Shown here piece after piece: positions 25,979 to 36,174 of a stretch of 64,000 nucleotides of DNA. Below the pieces are notes generated by a model. It was not told the origin of the DNA and searched no databases. It saw nothing but the letters and a program-made list of their open reading frames with translations. Location of the stretch: contig NZ_AUBE01000005.1 in NCBI RefSeq assembly GCF_000429085.1, positions 356,291-420,290 of the forward strand. Reading direction: 5' to 3'. The first letter of the stretch is position 1, and every line of letters begins with the position of its first letter. Source of the DNA: Streptomyces flavidovirens DSM 40150. Lineage in GTDB: Bacteria; Actinomycetota; Actinomycetes; Streptomycetales; Streptomycetaceae. Both the position numbers and the translations under genes were made by a program.

Positions 25979-28900
25979 GTGGGCCTTGGCACAGTTGGCT
26001 CCCTCAGGCGGCCCGTCGTGCTCCTCGCGACGGTCACCGCGCTGACGGCCGGGGCGATCGCCCCCGCGTCCGCCGATACGACCCCCGATCCCCACCCCCG
26101 TAACTCCGCCGAAATCCTCAGACCCGTCGCACCCCCACCCGCGAGCGCCCCGGCCGGCACGCCCAGATCGGTCGTCGACGGCGACGGCATCGAGACCGCG
26201 CGCAGCACCCGCCCCGTCGCCCCCGGCGTCCGCCTCACCTCGTACGACCGCCTCGAATCCGACAAGTGGCTTCGCGTCGACACGCTCTCCGTCGACCTCG
26301 GCAACGGCAACGGCAACGGCAACGGTGGTGGCAGTGGCAGCGGCGTACAGGCCGACTACCTCCACTCGGGCAAGGTCTCCGACCGCCGCTCGGTCTCCGC
26401 ACTCGCCGCGGCGCACGACCCGGGCAAGGGCCGCCGTACCGTCGCCGCCATCAACGCCGACTTCTTCGACATCAACCAGACCGGCGCCCCGCAGGGCCCC
26501 GGCATCAAGGACGGCAAACCCGTCCACTCCCCGGCGCCCGGCGCGAACCGCGCCGTCGGTATCGGTCCGGGCAGCGCGGGACGCGTACTCCAGTTGTACT
26601 TCGAGGGCACACTCACCCTGCCCACCGGGACGCACCCCCTGGCGTCGTACAACGCGGCCAATGTGCCGGCCGGGGGAGTGGGCGCGTACAACTCCGGCTG
26701 GGGCGTGGCCGACCGCGCGCTGACGGTGGACGCCGCGACCCCCGTCGCCGAAGCGGCCGTACGGGACGGAAAGGTCGTCGCGGTCGACGACCGGCCCGGC
26801 ACCGGGCCCATCCCCGAGGGCACCACGGTCCTCGTCGGCCGGGAGGCCGGGGCAGCGGTCCTCAGCGCGCTCAGGCCGGGCGACCCGGTGGCGATGGAGT
26901 ACCGGGCGCGCACCGACAGCGGACCCGTGCCGCGCACCGCCGTCGGCGGCCGTGAACTGCTGGTCGTGGACGGCGTACCGCAGAACCACGACGGCCAGGG
27001 CAACAACACGGCCGCACCCCGCACCGCCGTCGGTTTCTCCAAGGACGGCAGCGAGATGCAGGTGATGACCGTCGACGGCCGCCAGGCCGACAGCGGCGGC
27101 GTAACCCTCACCGAACTCGCGCTCATGATGAAACGCGCCGGATCGCACAGCGCGCTGAACCTCGACGGCGGCGGCTCCTCGACCCTGATCGCCCGCGAAC
27201 CCGGCAGCGACGCGCTCCAGGTGGAGAACAGCCCGTCCGACGGCAGCGAACGCACCGTACCCAACGGCCTCGCCCTCACCGCCCCCGACGGCAGCGGCCA
27301 ACTGCGCGGGTACTGGGTGCGGACGCGTACCCCCGCCGGCAGCGCCCCCACCGCCGACCCGGTCAGGGGCGGCCACCCCGAACGGGTCTTCCCCGGCCTG
27401 ACGCGCCGCCTCACCGCCGCCGGCTACGACGAGACGTACGGTCCGGCGCACAGCCCGGCGCACAGTCCGGCGCACGGCGACCCGCACTGGCAGAGCTCCC
27501 GCGCGTCCGTCGGAAGGGTCGACGACGACGGGCTGTTCACGGCACACCGCAGCGGCAGCACACAGGTCCGCGCGCACCGCGGCCCCGCCGACGGCGGCAC
27601 CCTGCTGACGGTCCTCGACGACCTCGCCCGCATCGAACCGACCACGCGACGCGTCGGGCTCGCGGACGAGGCGGCGAGCGGCACGTTCGGCATCGTCGGT
27701 TACGACGCCCATGGCACCAGCGCCCCGGTCGAACCGCGCGACGTGAAGCTCGACTACGACCGTTCGCTGTTCGACATCCGCGACGACGGTCGGGGCAACT
27801 TCACTGTCACCTCCCGCACGGGCAGCGGCGCCGGCCGGATCACGGCCACCGTGGACGGCAAGGTCACTTCGCTCGCCGTCAGCGTCGGCCTGACCGAACA
27901 GGCGGTGTCCGCGTTCGACGACGCCGCGTCCTGGACCTTCAGCCAGGCCCGCGCGAGCGGATCGGTCGCGGCGACGCCCGAAGGCCACACCGGCACCGGG
28001 CTGAAAGTCACGTACGACTTCACGCAGTCGACGGCGACCCGCGCCGCCTACGCCAACCCGCCGCAGCCGCCGGTCACCGTGGCCGGCCAGCCCCAGTCCT
28101 TCAAGATGTGGATCAAGGGTGACGGCAAGGGAGCCTGGCCGACCTTGCACCTGAAGGACGCGGCCGGCTCCGACCAGCTCCTGCGCGGTCCGTACGTCAC
28201 CTGGACCGGCTGGCGGCAGGTCACCTTCGCCGTGCCGCCGGGCGCGGCGACGCCGCTGAAAGTCCATCGCTTCTACCTCGCCGAGACGGCGGCCGCCAAG
28301 CAGTACACGGGTGAGATCGTCATAGACACGCTGACCGGGCAGGTGCCACCCACGGTCGCACTCCCCGGCCAGAGCCCGCCGGCCGACCCGCTCATCGATC
28401 CGGCGGCCGAAACGGAGGCGAGGGACTGGCGGTTCGCGGTGATGTCCGACGCCCAGTTCGTCGCCCGCGCCCCGGACAGTGCGATCGTGGCGCAGACGCG
28501 CCGCACCCTGCGCGAGATCAGGGCGGCGAAGCCGGACTTCCTCGTCATCAACGGCGACCTCGTCGACGAGGGCTCACCGGCCGACCTGGCCTTCGCCCGC
28601 CGCGTCCTGACGGAAGAACTCGGGGACGCCCTGCCCTGGTACTACGTGCCGGGCAATCACGAGGTGATGGGCGGCAAGATCGACAACTTCGTCGCCGAAT
28701 TCGGCCCCGCTCAGCGGACGTTCGACCACGAGGGCACCCGCTTCATCACCCTCGACACGTCGAGCCTGAGCGTGCGGGGCGGTGGCTTCGAACAGATCAA
28801 GAACCTGCGCGCGCAGCTGGAAGCGGCGTCGGAGGACGACCGCGTCAGTTCCGTCATGCTGATCCAGCACGTCCCGCCGCGCGACCCGACCGTACAGAAG

Positions 28901-29551
28901 GGCAGTCAGCTGGGCGACCGCAAGGAGGCGGCGCTGATCGAGGGCTGGCTGGCGAATTTCCGGCGTACGACCGGGAAGGGCGCGGGATTCATCGGCAGCC
29001 ACGTGGGTGTCTTCCACGCCGCGCGCGTCGACGGTGTGCCCTACCTCGTCAACGGCAACTCGGGGAAGACACCGGCGGGCCCGGCGGACGAGGGCGGCTT
29101 CACCGGCTGGTCGCTGGTGGGCGTCGACAAGGTCTCACGCACCGAACAGGCGACGGCCCGCCGAAACCCCTGGGCGGGCGGCCCGGACTGGGTGTCGGTC
29201 CAGACCCGCGCCCACGTGGACGCCCTGTCGGTCGACGCCCCGTCGGCGCTGCCTCCCGGCCGGGGCGCGCCGGTGAAGGCAACGGTCACCCAGGGCACAC
29301 GCCAGGTTCCGGTGGCCTTCCCGCTGAGCGCGGACTGGACGGGCTCCCCGAACCTCCACATCGGCTCGTCGAACGACGCCAGGCCACGGCATACGGCGAC
29401 TTTCGACCCGGTGACGGGGATCCTGACGGCGCTGCGTCCGGGCACGATCACGCTGGCCGTGACGGTCAACGGCACGACACAGCGGACCGAAGTGCGCATC
29501 GCGGCAGAGGGGGAGGGCTCCACTACGGAACCGGTCGCGCGAAGCGCATAA
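25979..29551 (+). CDS. Large secreted phosphodiester glycosidase and metallophosphoesterase fusion
   Basis: 1190 residues from GTG 25979, five bases after AGGAGG. A signal peptide ([20 protein letters not shown]) is followed by a NAGPA/DUF2233 phosphodiester glycosidase domain (~residues 120-440) with AAINADFFD and [12 protein letters not shown]. After a Big-like and a beta-sandwich domain comes a calcineurin-like metallophosphoesterase (~815-1060) with [22 protein letters not shown] and a late H-x-G. The C-terminus is Big-like again. A G-N-G-N repeat linker (~105-115) and an A-H-S-P repeat (~485) are low-complexity. It may strip sugar phosphodiesters and phosphate from cell-wall or nucleotide substrates outside the cell. 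Confidence 0.88.
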   Translation: MGLGTVGSLRRPVVLLATVTALTAGAIAPASADTTPDPHPRNSAEILRPVAPPPASAPAGTPRSVVDGDGIETARSTRPVAPGVRLTSYDRLESDKWLRVDTLSVDLGNGNGNGNGGGSGSGVQADYLHSGKVSDRRSVSALAAAHDPGKGRRTVAAINADFFDINQTGAPQGPGIKDGKPVHSPAPGANRAVGIGPGSAGRVLQLYFEGTLTLPTGTHPLASYNAANVPAGGVGAYNSGWGVADRALTVDAATPVAEAAVRDGKVVAVDDRPGTGPIPEGTTVLVGREAGAAVLSALRPGDPVAMEYRARTDSGPVPRTAVGGRELLVVDGVPQNHDGQGNNTAAPRTAVGFSKDGSEMQVMTVDGRQADSGGVTLTELALMMKRAGSHSALNLDGGGSSTLIAREPGSDALQVENSPSDGSERTVPNGLALTAPDGSGQLRGYWVRTRTPAGSAPTADPVRGGHPERVFPGLTRRLTAAGYDETYGPAHSPAHSPAHGDPHWQSSRASVGRVDDDGLFTAHRSGSTQVRAHRGPADGGTLLTVLDDLARIEPTTRRVGLADEAASGTFGIVGYDAHGTSAPVEPRDVKLDYDRSLFDIRDDGRGNFTVTSRTGSGAGRITATVDGKVTSLAVSVGLTEQAVSAFDDAASWTFSQARASGSVAATPEGHTGTGLKVTYDFTQSTATRAAYANPPQPPVTVAGQPQSFKMWIKGDGKGAWPTLHLKDAAGSDQLLRGPYVTWTGWRQVTFAVPPGAATPLKVHRFYLAETAAAKQYTGEIVIDTLTGQVPPTVALPGQSPPADPLIDPAAETEARDWRFAVMSDAQFVARAPDSAIVAQTRRTLREIRAAKPDFLVINGDLVDEGSPADLAFARRVLTEELGDALPWYYVPGNHEVMGGKIDNFVAEFGPAQRTFDHEGTRFITLDTSSLSVRGGGFEQIKNLRAQLEAASEDDRVSSVMLIQHVPPRDPTVQKGSQLGDRKEAALIEGWLANFRRTTGKGAGFIGSHVGVFHAARVDGVPYLVNGNSGKTPAGPADEGGFTGWSLVGVDKVSRTEQATARRNPWAGGPDWVSVQTRAHVDALSVDAPSALPPGRGAPVKATVTQGTRQVPVAFPLSADWTGSPNLHIGSSNDARPRHTATFDPVTGILTALRPGTITLAVTVNGTTQRTEVRIAAEGEGSTTEPVARSA

Positions 29552-29618
29552 GCCATAGGTCGCGAGTCGCACAGGGTGACAGCTTCACGGTGTCGCGTCG
29601 GTGCCCCCAGCGGCCTCA

Positions 29619-29661
29619 GGCCGGCGGGCCCCGCCTGTCACGCAGGCAGGGCCGGCCGGCC
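29619..29661. terminator. GC-rich hairpin between convergent genes
   Basis: GCCTG-TCACG-CAGGC (29633-29647) is extended by GGCCGGCGGGCC-type outer pairs with mismatches. It lies between the phosphoesterase stop and the dhaM stop and could end both transcripts. Confidence 0.5.
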
Positions 29662-29691
29662 CCCGAGCCGCCCCAGCGAACGCCCGGCGCA

Positions 29692-30102
29692 TCACACCTT
29701 GCGGTAGTCGTACGCCTCCTTGGCCGCTGCCTCCACCGCGTCCAGGTCCGCGCCCGCCGACGCGGTCACCACCGCGGCAACCGCCCCCTCCACGAACGGC
29801 GCGTCCACCAGCCGTGCCCCGTCCGGCAGTTCGTCGCCCTCGGCGAGCAGCGCCTTGACCGTGAGCACCGCGCTCCCGAGGTCGACCAGCACGGCGACCC
29901 CCACGCCCCCGTCGACGGACCTGGCCGCTTCGGCGATCAGCTCCGAACTGGTGCCGAGCCCACCGTCGGGTGTGCCGCCCGCGGCGGCCACCGGCGCCGT
30001 CGCCTTGCCGCCGGCGAGGCCCTTCGCCAACTCGGCGACCGAGGCGGCGACCGGCGCGCTGTGCGAGACGAGCACGACCCCGACAAGCTTGTCCCCGCTC
30101 AC
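29692..30102 (-). CDS. dhaM: Dihydroxyacetone kinase phosphotransferase subunit DhaM (EIIA-Man-like)
   Basis: 136 residues from GTG 30102 ([20 protein letters not shown]). The His in LVSHS is the phosphorylation site that takes phosphate from HPr and passes it to ADP bound on Dha[16 protein letters not shown] and the acidic tail of the domain fit the EIIA-Man fold. The start overlaps the dhaL stop by 4 bp. It is the short, single-domain actinomycete form. The upstream in-frame stretch translates the dhaL repeat tail and is not part of it. Confidence 0.92.
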   Translation of the reverse strand: MSGDKLVGVVLVSHSAPVAASVAELAKGLAGGKATAPVAAAGGTPDGGLGTSSELIAEAARSVDGGVGVAVLVDLGSAVLTVKALLAEGDELPDGARLVDAPFVEGAVAAVVTASAGADLDAVEAAAKEAYDYRKV

Positions 30103-30905
30103 GCGCCCACCTCCGCCGAGCCGGAGCCGGAGCCGGAGTCCGAGCGGGAGCCGGAGTCCGAGCCGGAGTGCGCGCCGGAGTCCGAACCCGCGCCCGAACC
30201 CGCGCCCGAACCCGAACCCGTGCCCGCGCCCGAGTCCGCGCCCGAACCCGCGCCCGAGTCCGAACCCGCGCCCGCGCCCGGGTCCGAGCCCCACCCCGAG
30301 CCCGCCGTGTCGGCGAGCGTATCGATGAGCAGCGCCGACGACGCCGCCCCCGGATCCTGGTGACCGATGCTCCGTTCGCCCAGGTAACTCGCCCTGCCCT
30401 TGCGTGCCTGCAGCGGTACGGTCGCGACCGCCCCCTCGTCGGCGGCGGTCCGCGCCGCGCCGAACGACAGCGACTCGCCGAGCGCGGCGGCCGCCGGGAT
30501 CAGCGCGTCCAGCATCGTCTTGTCCCCGGCCTTCGCCCCGCCCAGCTGCGCCACCGCGTCGACGCCCGCACGCAGGGCCGCGGCGAGCTGTTCGGGCGTA
30601 ACCTCTGCGTCGTCGCCGAGCGCCTTGCCCGTACGCCGCAACAGTGTCCCGTACAGCGGCCCGGAAGCTCCGCCCACGGTCGAGATCAACTGGCGCCCCG
30701 CGAGCGCCAGTACGGCGCCGGGTGTGGCGGGGGGTTCCTTCTCCAGCGCGGCGGCGACGGCCGCGAAACCGCGTTGCAGGTTGCTGCCGTGATCGGCGTC
30801 GCCGATGGCCGAGTCCAGTTCGGTGAGGCGGCCGGCCTCACGGTCCACGGCGGCTGCCATGGCCGACATCCAGCGACGGAAAAATCCGGTGTCAAGCACA
30901 GTCAC
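30099..30905 (-). CDS. dhaL: Dihydroxyacetone kinase subunit DhaL with a Gly/Ser/Asp-rich tail
   Basis: 268 residues from a GTG behind AAGGAG. The ADP-binding motif [12 protein letters not shown] and the GPLYGT and GDKTMLDAL segments are those of DhaL, and the family's normal sequence ends near residue 200 ([26 protein letters not shown]). About 65 further residues are a low-complexity repeat of G, S, A and D, encoded by repeated GC hexamer-like units at ~30110-30300. DhaL holds ADP as a cofactor that is rephosphorylated by DhaM and phosphorylates dihydroxyacetone on DhaK. The tail is not known to be needed. Confidence 0.93.
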   Translation of the reverse strand: MTVLDTGFFRRWMSAMAAAVDREAGRLTELDSAIGDADHGSNLQRGFAAVAAALEKEPPATPGAVLALAGRQLISTVGGASGPLYGTLLRRTGKALGDDAEVTPEQLAAALRAGVDAVAQLGGAKAGDKTMLDALIPAAAALGESLSFGAARTAADEGAVATVPLQARKGRASYLGERSIGHQDPGAASSALLIDTLADTAGSGWGSDPGAGAGSDSGAGSGADSGAGTGSGSGAGSGAGSDSGAHSGSDSGSRSDSGSGSGSAEVGA

Positions 30906-30923
30906 AAGATCTCCTTATACGTC

Positions 30924-31916
30924 TCAGCGTCCCCAGCGGAGCGCAGGGGTCTCGACCGGCGCGTCCCACAGGCGCAGCAGTTCCTCGTCCACCTGGCAGA
31001 GCGTCACCGAGCAGCCCGCCATGTCCAGCGAGGTGACGTAGTTTCCGACGAGCGTACGGGCCACGACGACACCCCGCTCGGACAGGACGCGATGCACCTC
31101 GGCGTTGAACCCGTACAGCTCCAGCAGTGGAGTGGCGCCCATGCCGTTGACGAGTACGAGCACGGGCCGCGTCGGCCGCAGGTCGTCCAGCACCGCGTCG
31201 ACCGCGAAGTCCGCGATCTCGCCCGACGTCATCATCGGCCGCCGCTCGCGTCCCGGCTCACCGTGGATACCGATGCCCAACTCCAGCTCGCCGGGGGGCA
31301 GATCAAAGGTCGGCGTGCCTTTCGCGGGTGTGGTGACGGCGCTGAGGGCGACGCCGAAACTCCGGGAGGACTCGTTCACCTGCCGCGCGACGGCCTCCAC
31401 CCGCTCCAGCGGCGCGCCCTCCTCGGCGGCGGCGCCCGCGATCTTCTCGACGAAGAGCGTCGCCCCCGTACCGCGCCGGCCCGCCGTGAAGAGACTGTCG
31501 GTGACGGCGACGTCGTCATTGACGAGGACCTTGGCGACCTGAATGCCCTCGTCCTCCGCGAGCTCGGCGGCCATGTCGAAGTTGAGAACGTCGCCCGTGT
31601 AGTTCTTGACGACGAACAGAACGCCCTGCCCACTGTCGACAGCGGCCGCGGCCCGCACCATCTGGTCGGGAACGGGCGACGTGAACACCTCACCGGGACA
31701 CGCGGCGGACAGCATCCCGGGCCCGACGAACCCGCCGTGCAACGGCTCGTGCCCACTGCCGCCACCCGACACGAGCCCCACATGGCCCGCGACGGGCGCG
31801 TCGGAGCGTACGACGACACGGTTCTCCACATCGACAGTGAGCCGCGGATGCGCGGCGGCCATCCCGCGCAACGCATCGGCGACGACCGTCTCGGCCACGT
31901 TGATGAGCATCCTCAT
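30924..31916 (-). CDS. dhaK: Dihydroxyacetone kinase subunit DhaK
   Basis: 330 residues from ATG 31916, five bases after AGGAGG; the in-frame ATG at 32033 lacks a ribosome site. SGGGSGHEPLHGGFVGPGML near residue 50 is the DhaK signature. The His of GIGIHGEPG near residue 215 is the one that binds dihydroxyacetone covalently. It is the first gene of dhaK-dhaL-dhaM (18-bp gap, then a 4-bp overlap), the phosphoenolpyruvate-dependent form of the kinase. No dhaR or glycerol dehydrogenase gene is adjacent. The product is dihydroxyacetone phosphate. Confidence 0.95.
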   Translation of the reverse strand: MRMLINVAETVVADALRGMAAAHPRLTVDVENRVVVRSDAPVAGHVGLVSGGGSGHEPLHGGFVGPGMLSAACPGEVFTSPVPDQMVRAAAAVDSGQGVLFVVKNYTGDVLNFDMAAELAEDEGIQVAKVLVNDDVAVTDSLFTAGRRGTGATLFVEKIAGAAAEEGAPLERVEAVARQVNESSRSFGVALSAVTTPAKGTPTFDLPPGELELGIGIHGEPGRERRPMMTSGEIADFAVDAVLDDLRPTRPVLVLVNGMGATPLLELYGFNAEVHRVLSERGVVVARTLVGNYVTSLDMAGCSVTLCQVDEELLRLWDAPVETPALRWGR

Positions 31917-32213
31917 ACGTACCTCCTGGTGAGATGAACAGCTGGGCCCATGATCGGCGTACCCGCAGGTCGGATTGGGGTGGGGTCTGGCGGGGCTGGT
32001 GCTGACCCAAGGCCGACTTTGGTGACTGGCCATTAGATCGGGGATCGGCTCGCTGAGCCCAGTATCGAGGGAACGCCATCGAGGAGCACGTACTGCGAGG
32101 TACGGGCTACTGGAGGCTGATGTGATCTTGCGACAGTCCGGGGTGATGACAGCTGCGCTTGGTGAGCGGATGGTGCCGGTCCATTGTCAGTGCGGTGCGC
32201 TTCACTGTCCGCC

Positions 32214-33017
32214 ATGGAGCTCACGCAAGCGACGGTCAACGACCTGCTGGACCGACTCGGCCCCGGGAACGACTACATGTACCTGCCCAGTGATCTGGGC
32301 CCGCATGACCTGACCGACCTGCTCGCCAGCAGGTACGGCGCCCCGCGCACCCTCGTCCTTGACGGCTTCACCGATCCGACGGTCGACGAGTCCAGAGGCG
32401 CGGCTCTACTCGTCCCCTTCGAGGGCCGGGCCGTGACGATACGGGCGTGGGCGTCCGGGGATGAGTGGATCGGCACGGGTTCGGCGCGGGACTTCGAGGG
32501 GACCGTGCGGCCGGTGCTGGTGGTCGCTCACAGGGAGGTGCCAGAACCCTTGGTGGTGCCTCGGGATGAGGACCAGGACGTCGACTGGATGGAGCGGCTC
32601 GTACGGATCACCGGCTGGACACAGCCCGCACAGCGGCCGGACGTGGACTGGGTGAAGGTGGAGTCGAGCCTGGGTACCGCGCTGCCGAGCGACTACAAAC
32701 GCATGGTCGAGACGTTCGGCGAGGGCGCCTTCGACGGATTCCTGGACCTGAACCAGAAGCCATGGACAGATCTCAGGGAGGACGGCCTGCTCATCTGGGC
32801 GGGTACGGAGCACGAGGACCTGTACTGCTGGAGGGCAGACGGCGACGATCCTGACCGTTGGCCGGTCGTGGTCCGGTCCTTCGACGGCGAGGACACCTCC
32901 TTCGACTGCCAGGCGGCGGAGTTCGTCTGCCGCATCCTCATCGACCCGCACCACCCGTTCACGATGGCCCGCTATTTCGACACTCACTGGTTCATGCCCT
33001 ACCGGGACGGCGACTGA
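32214..33017 (+). CDS. SMI1/KNR4 (SUKH) family protein
   Basis: 267 residues from ATG 32214; ATG 32184 in frame would add ten residues. The C-terminal half is a SUKH domain: VDWVKVESSLGTALPSDYKR, then ETFGEGAFDGFLDL, and LIWAGTEHEDLYCW. The first ~120 residues are a separate mixed domain. SUKH proteins often neutralise toxins or act as regulators of polymorphic-toxin systems. No toxin gene is adjacent, though the gene lies at the edge of a decayed region. The 297-bp gap before it, divergent from dhaK, holds no recognisable gene. Confidence 0.75.
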   Translation: MELTQATVNDLLDRLGPGNDYMYLPSDLGPHDLTDLLASRYGAPRTLVLDGFTDPTVDESRGAALLVPFEGRAVTIRAWASGDEWIGTGSARDFEGTVRPVLVVAHREVPEPLVVPRDEDQDVDWMERLVRITGWTQPAQRPDVDWVKVESSLGTALPSDYKRMVETFGEGAFDGFLDLNQKPWTDLREDGLLIWAGTEHEDLYCWRADGDDPDRWPVVVRSFDGEDTSFDCQAAEFVCRILIDPHHPFTMARYFDTHWFMPYRDGD

Positions 33018-33028
33018 CCGAACCCCGC

Positions 33029-33260
33029 CGCCAACGGTGTCGTCGTTGGCGCACAGCCTTCCGAGATCCGTGAACAGCTCGGCGTCGGGTGTCCCAAACT
33101 GCATGGCCATGCGGTAGTACCAGTCGACCTCTGCTAGCACTGCAGGGTCGTCGGCCGGCGTATCGGCGACCATGAGCTCGGCCATTCTGACCAAGCGGTC
33201 GGCCATCTCCTGCTCCTCGGCCGCCAGGTGTCCCGGCCACCGCTTGCCTGAGTAGGAGCT
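33029..33260 (-). pseudogene. TipAS-type regulator fragment
   Basis: On the minus strand, ~75 codons read GKRWPGHLAAEEQEMADRLV, then MAELMVADTPADDPAVLAEV and WYYRMAMQFGTPDAEL, ending at GRLCANDD. This pattern (helical, PADDP, Y-R-W/M...F-x-T-P-x-x-E) is that of the TipAS antibiotic-recognition domain of MerR-type regulators. The DNA-binding N-terminal half and the end are absent, and the frame runs into the antisense of the SUKH gene. It is a remnant left after rearrangement. Confidence 0.55.
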
Positions 33261-33463
33261 GACGCGGTCCGCAGAGGCCGGCCGTGGAGCTTGCCGCTGG
33301 AGGGCCGGGTGCTGCTGGTCACGGCTTCACCCTGACGTTCGAGCAGAGGGCTGCTCCTGAGGCGCCCTCCGGGGCCGGCGGCCACCGTTGCGCTCATCCT
33401 CGTCGCGCACGTCGAGGTCGACTGAGACCTCCCCAAGCCCGCCAAGGCCGTGATGCGTGTCGT

Positions 33464-33540
33464 CGTTCGCGGTTGTACCCGGGCAAGGGCGACGGCACCT
33501 TCGCGTCCCGTATCCGGGGGAAGTCGGTGTGTACTTCGCC
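33464..33540 (+). pseudogene. FG-GAP/VCBS repeat fragment, likely paralogue of the next gene
   Basis: The plus-strand frame reads RLYPGKGDGTFASRIRG, almost the same as the LYEGKGDGTYAPRTRVGGG repeat near the end of the intact gene at 33690. It has no start and is followed by frame breaks. It looks like the tail of a lost upstream copy, whose terminator may be the hairpin at 33638-33671. Confidence 0.5.
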
Positions 33541-33637
33541 GGCAACAAGCGCCGGTACGACCGCTTCGCCTGAGCGACACCTCCGTCGGTTGACGACATC
33601 GCCACCCAGTACAACCTTCCGACGTGATCAAGAGTCT

Positions 33638-33671
33638 GACCGGGCGCGCAGCCCCTGGTGCGCGCCCGGTC
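33638..33671. terminator. Perfect 13-bp hairpin upstream of the FG-GAP gene
   Basis: GACCGGGCGCGCA (33638-33650) pairs exactly with TGCGCGCCCGGTC (33659-33671) around an 8-base loop. There is no T-run, as is usual for Streptomyces terminators. It ends 18 bp before the TTG start of the next gene, so it may also sit in that gene's 5' region. Confidence 0.6.
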
Positions 33672-33689
33672 ACTTGAGAGGAACCCGCC

Positions 33690-35966
33690 TTGATCCATGT
33701 TCGTCCCGCCCGACATCAGCTCGTCTCGGCCGTCACCACCGTTCTGGCCGTGACCGTCGGTGCGAGCCTCGCGACGGCGCCCGCGATCGCCGCGACGCCC
33801 ACCGCTGCCGTCGCCGCGGACGCCGGACCCGCCGACGCGCAGGCGACCGTCGACGGCGTCATCTCCATCCCCCGCACCGACCAGATCCTCAGTGCCGGCC
33901 CGACCGGGTTTCTGTCGGTGGAGCGCCGATGGGACCACACGTACTACCGCTGGACCAGCACCGTCGACGGCACCACCACGGCCCTCACGGAGTGGTACAG
34001 CGGGTACCGCGGCGGCGGTTCCGACACCGTCGTCGCCAAGGAGGACGGCACGACCCGGTACCTGCTCCATGACATGTCATCGCCGGGCAGCGACCCCGTG
34101 GTCGTCAACCAGACCGACACCCGGCTCTACTGGGAGGGTGTGGTCGGCAGGACTCTCGTCTTCTCGTCCTGGGACAGCCAGAGCAAGGTGGGCCAGCTCC
34201 GTCTGATCGGCGAGGGGAACCAGGCGGGCAACGACCGGCAGGTGACCGGCCTCACGCCGAACTCGAGGGTCCAGAGCGTCGAGGCCCTGTCGGACAGCTC
34301 GGCGCTCGTCCGGTACGTCTCGTCGGATGCCGGCACCGACCGCTCCTACCTCGCCGTCGTGGACGTCGCCACCGCCTCCGTCGTCGAGAAGCGCGAGGTG
34401 GGCGTGTCCGCGTACGCCACCGACACGGCCCTTTCCGGGGACCGCTGGGTCTGGGTCGACGCCCCGACGTCCGCGCACGCCAAGCTCATGTACGCCACCC
34501 GCGACGGCTCGGGAAGCACGCCGGCCGTGGAAGCGGCCGACCTGGGCAACTCCGTCCGCCCGCACATCGGCGTCCTGGGCGACTGGGTCACGTACGCGGC
34601 TCCGGGCGGCGCCGCCGCGACCGAAGCGTCCCCGCGCTTCGCGCTCAGTGCCGTCAACCTCGTCGACAAATCCACGGTCAAGCTCCTCGACCACGCCTCG
34701 TCCTCCGTCCCCACCGCCGACGGCGCGCTCCTGGTGCGCGGCGGTACGGTCGCCCACGGCGAGGGGGTCTACCGGATCGCATCCGGGGCGGACGGCAAGC
34801 CCACCGCCACGCTCATCGCGAGCACCGGCGAGCCGACCGTGCTCACGCTGCACACCGCGGCCACTCCCCCGGTCGTCGACCTCGACAAGAACAACGGTCA
34901 GGTCCTGCTCCGCTGGGTGCTCTCCCGGCCCAACGCCAAGGGCTCCGTGACGGTGCGTCATGTCGGCACGGGCCGCAGCGTGCGGCACGACTTCGCGCAG
35001 GCGGGCACCTACGAGGGCAAGGGATCCGTCGACTTCCGCTGGGACGGGATGCTCCCCAACGCCCAAGGCACGAAGGAGTTCGCGCCCAGCGGCGACTACG
35101 TCTGGGACTTCACCGCCTCCCCGCTCAACGGCATCGGTCCGGACGTCGCGCGGACCGGCACCTTCAAGGTCACGCGCATGGCCGGCCTGCACGACTACAC
35201 GAACAACAGCACACCGGACCTGCTCTCCCGTGACGCCGCGGGCGTGCTGTGGCGCGACGACTCGGCCAAGGTGGCGTCCGCGCCGCAGCCGTACTCGACG
35301 GGTCGGGTGAAGGTCGGCGGCGGCTGGCAGATCTACAACCGGCTGGAGGCCGTCGGGAACATCGCCGGCAGCCCGGCCGGCGACCTTGTCGCCCGTGACA
35401 AGGCCGGCGTGCTCTGGCTCTACCGGGGTAACGGAAACGGCAACTTCGCCGGCCGTGCGAAGATCGGCGGCGGCTGGCAGATCTACAACAACATAACCGG
35501 CGGCAGCGACCTCAACGGCGACAGGAAGTCCGACCTCCTCGCCACCGACGCCGCCGGCGACGTGTGGTTCTACAAGGGCACGGGCAGCACGAGCGCGCCG
35601 TTCGCATCCCGCAAGAAGATCGGCCGGGGCTGGGGGATCTACAACCAGCTCACCGCCACCGGTAACATCGCCGGCACCTCGGCCGGAGACCTCGTCGCCC
35701 GCGACAAGGCCGGTGTCCTGTGGCTGTACGAGGGCAAGGGCGACGGCACCTACGCCCCGCGTACGAGGGTCGGCGGGGGCTGGGGCGTCTTCACCCACCT
35801 CGTCGGCATCGGCGACGCCAACCGCGACGGGCGGGCCGATCTCTACGCGGTCGGAACCTCGGGCGCCAAGTTCTACGCGGGCACCGGCGACAAGGCGGTC
35901 CCGTTCAAGCCCGCCGCCCCGGGCAACCTGCTCTCGGACTCGGCACCCGTCAACTCGGTTTTCTGA
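33690..35966 (+). CDS. Secreted FG-GAP/VCBS repeat protein
   Basis: 758 residues from a TTG start after GAGAGGA. A signal peptide (SAVTTVLAVTVGASLATAPAIA) is followed by ~330 residues of propeller-like sequence. A FlgD-like Ig domain with GSVDFRWDG and GDYVWDF comes next. Then come at least five FG-GAP/VCBS repeats, ~residues 505-740, such as GDLVARDKAGVLWLYRGNGN and KIGGGWQIYN. FG-GAP repeats fold as a beta-propeller and bind ligands or calcium. The role is unknown: surface adhesion, or non-catalytic partner of a secreted enzyme. A 15-bp hairpin terminator lies ~100 bp downstream. Confidence 0.88.
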   Translation: MIHVRPARHQLVSAVTTVLAVTVGASLATAPAIAATPTAAVAADAGPADAQATVDGVISIPRTDQILSAGPTGFLSVERRWDHTYYRWTSTVDGTTTALTEWYSGYRGGGSDTVVAKEDGTTRYLLHDMSSPGSDPVVVNQTDTRLYWEGVVGRTLVFSSWDSQSKVGQLRLIGEGNQAGNDRQVTGLTPNSRVQSVEALSDSSALVRYVSSDAGTDRSYLAVVDVATASVVEKREVGVSAYATDTALSGDRWVWVDAPTSAHAKLMYATRDGSGSTPAVEAADLGNSVRPHIGVLGDWVTYAAPGGAAATEASPRFALSAVNLVDKSTVKLLDHASSSVPTADGALLVRGGTVAHGEGVYRIASGADGKPTATLIASTGEPTVLTLHTAATPPVVDLDKNNGQVLLRWVLSRPNAKGSVTVRHVGTGRSVRHDFAQAGTYEGKGSVDFRWDGMLPNAQGTKEFAPSGDYVWDFTASPLNGIGPDVARTGTFKVTRMAGLHDYTNNSTPDLLSRDAAGVLWRDDSAKVASAPQPYSTGRVKVGGGWQIYNRLEAVGNIAGSPAGDLVARDKAGVLWLYRGNGNGNFAGRAKIGGGWQIYNNITGGSDLNGDRKSDLLATDAAGDVWFYKGTGSTSAPFASRKKIGRGWGIYNQLTATGNIAGTSAGDLVARDKAGVLWLYEGKGDGTYAPRTRVGGGWGVFTHLVGIGDANRDGRADLYAVGTSGAKFYAGTGDKAVPFKPAAPGNLLSDSAPVNSVF

Positions 35967-36067
35967 CGACGTCGGCCCGCATCCGGTGACCCTGTCCTGA
36001 CGGGACGCCGGCACGGTCGTCCAGACGGTCCTTTCGACGTGGCCGTCCTCGGCGCCCGGGCGCCGGT

Positions 36068-36103
36068 GAGGGCGGATACGGGCAGCAGCCCGCATCCGCC
36101 CTC
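36068..36103 (+). terminator. 15-bp hairpin after the FG-GAP gene
   Basis: GAGGGCGGATACGGG (36068-36082) and CCCGCATCCGCCCTC (36089-36103) pair with one mismatch around CAGCAG, and TTC follows. It is ~100 bp after the stop and well placed as the terminator. Confidence 0.7.
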
Positions 36104-36174
36104 TTCAGGTTCCGTGAGGGACGGGCATCGGCTCCCGGTCGCCCCGCGTGTCCGAGACCCCCGTCCGGACGAGG

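Noticed and set aside
30110..30300. Regular short repeats considered as a CRISPR array
   Set aside because: Units are 6-12 bp without spacers and keep the dhaL reading frame; this is a coding low-complexity tail.
32033..32213. Short open frames between dhaK and the SUKH gene
   Set aside because: No ribosome sites or family-like sequence on either strand; treated as intergenic.
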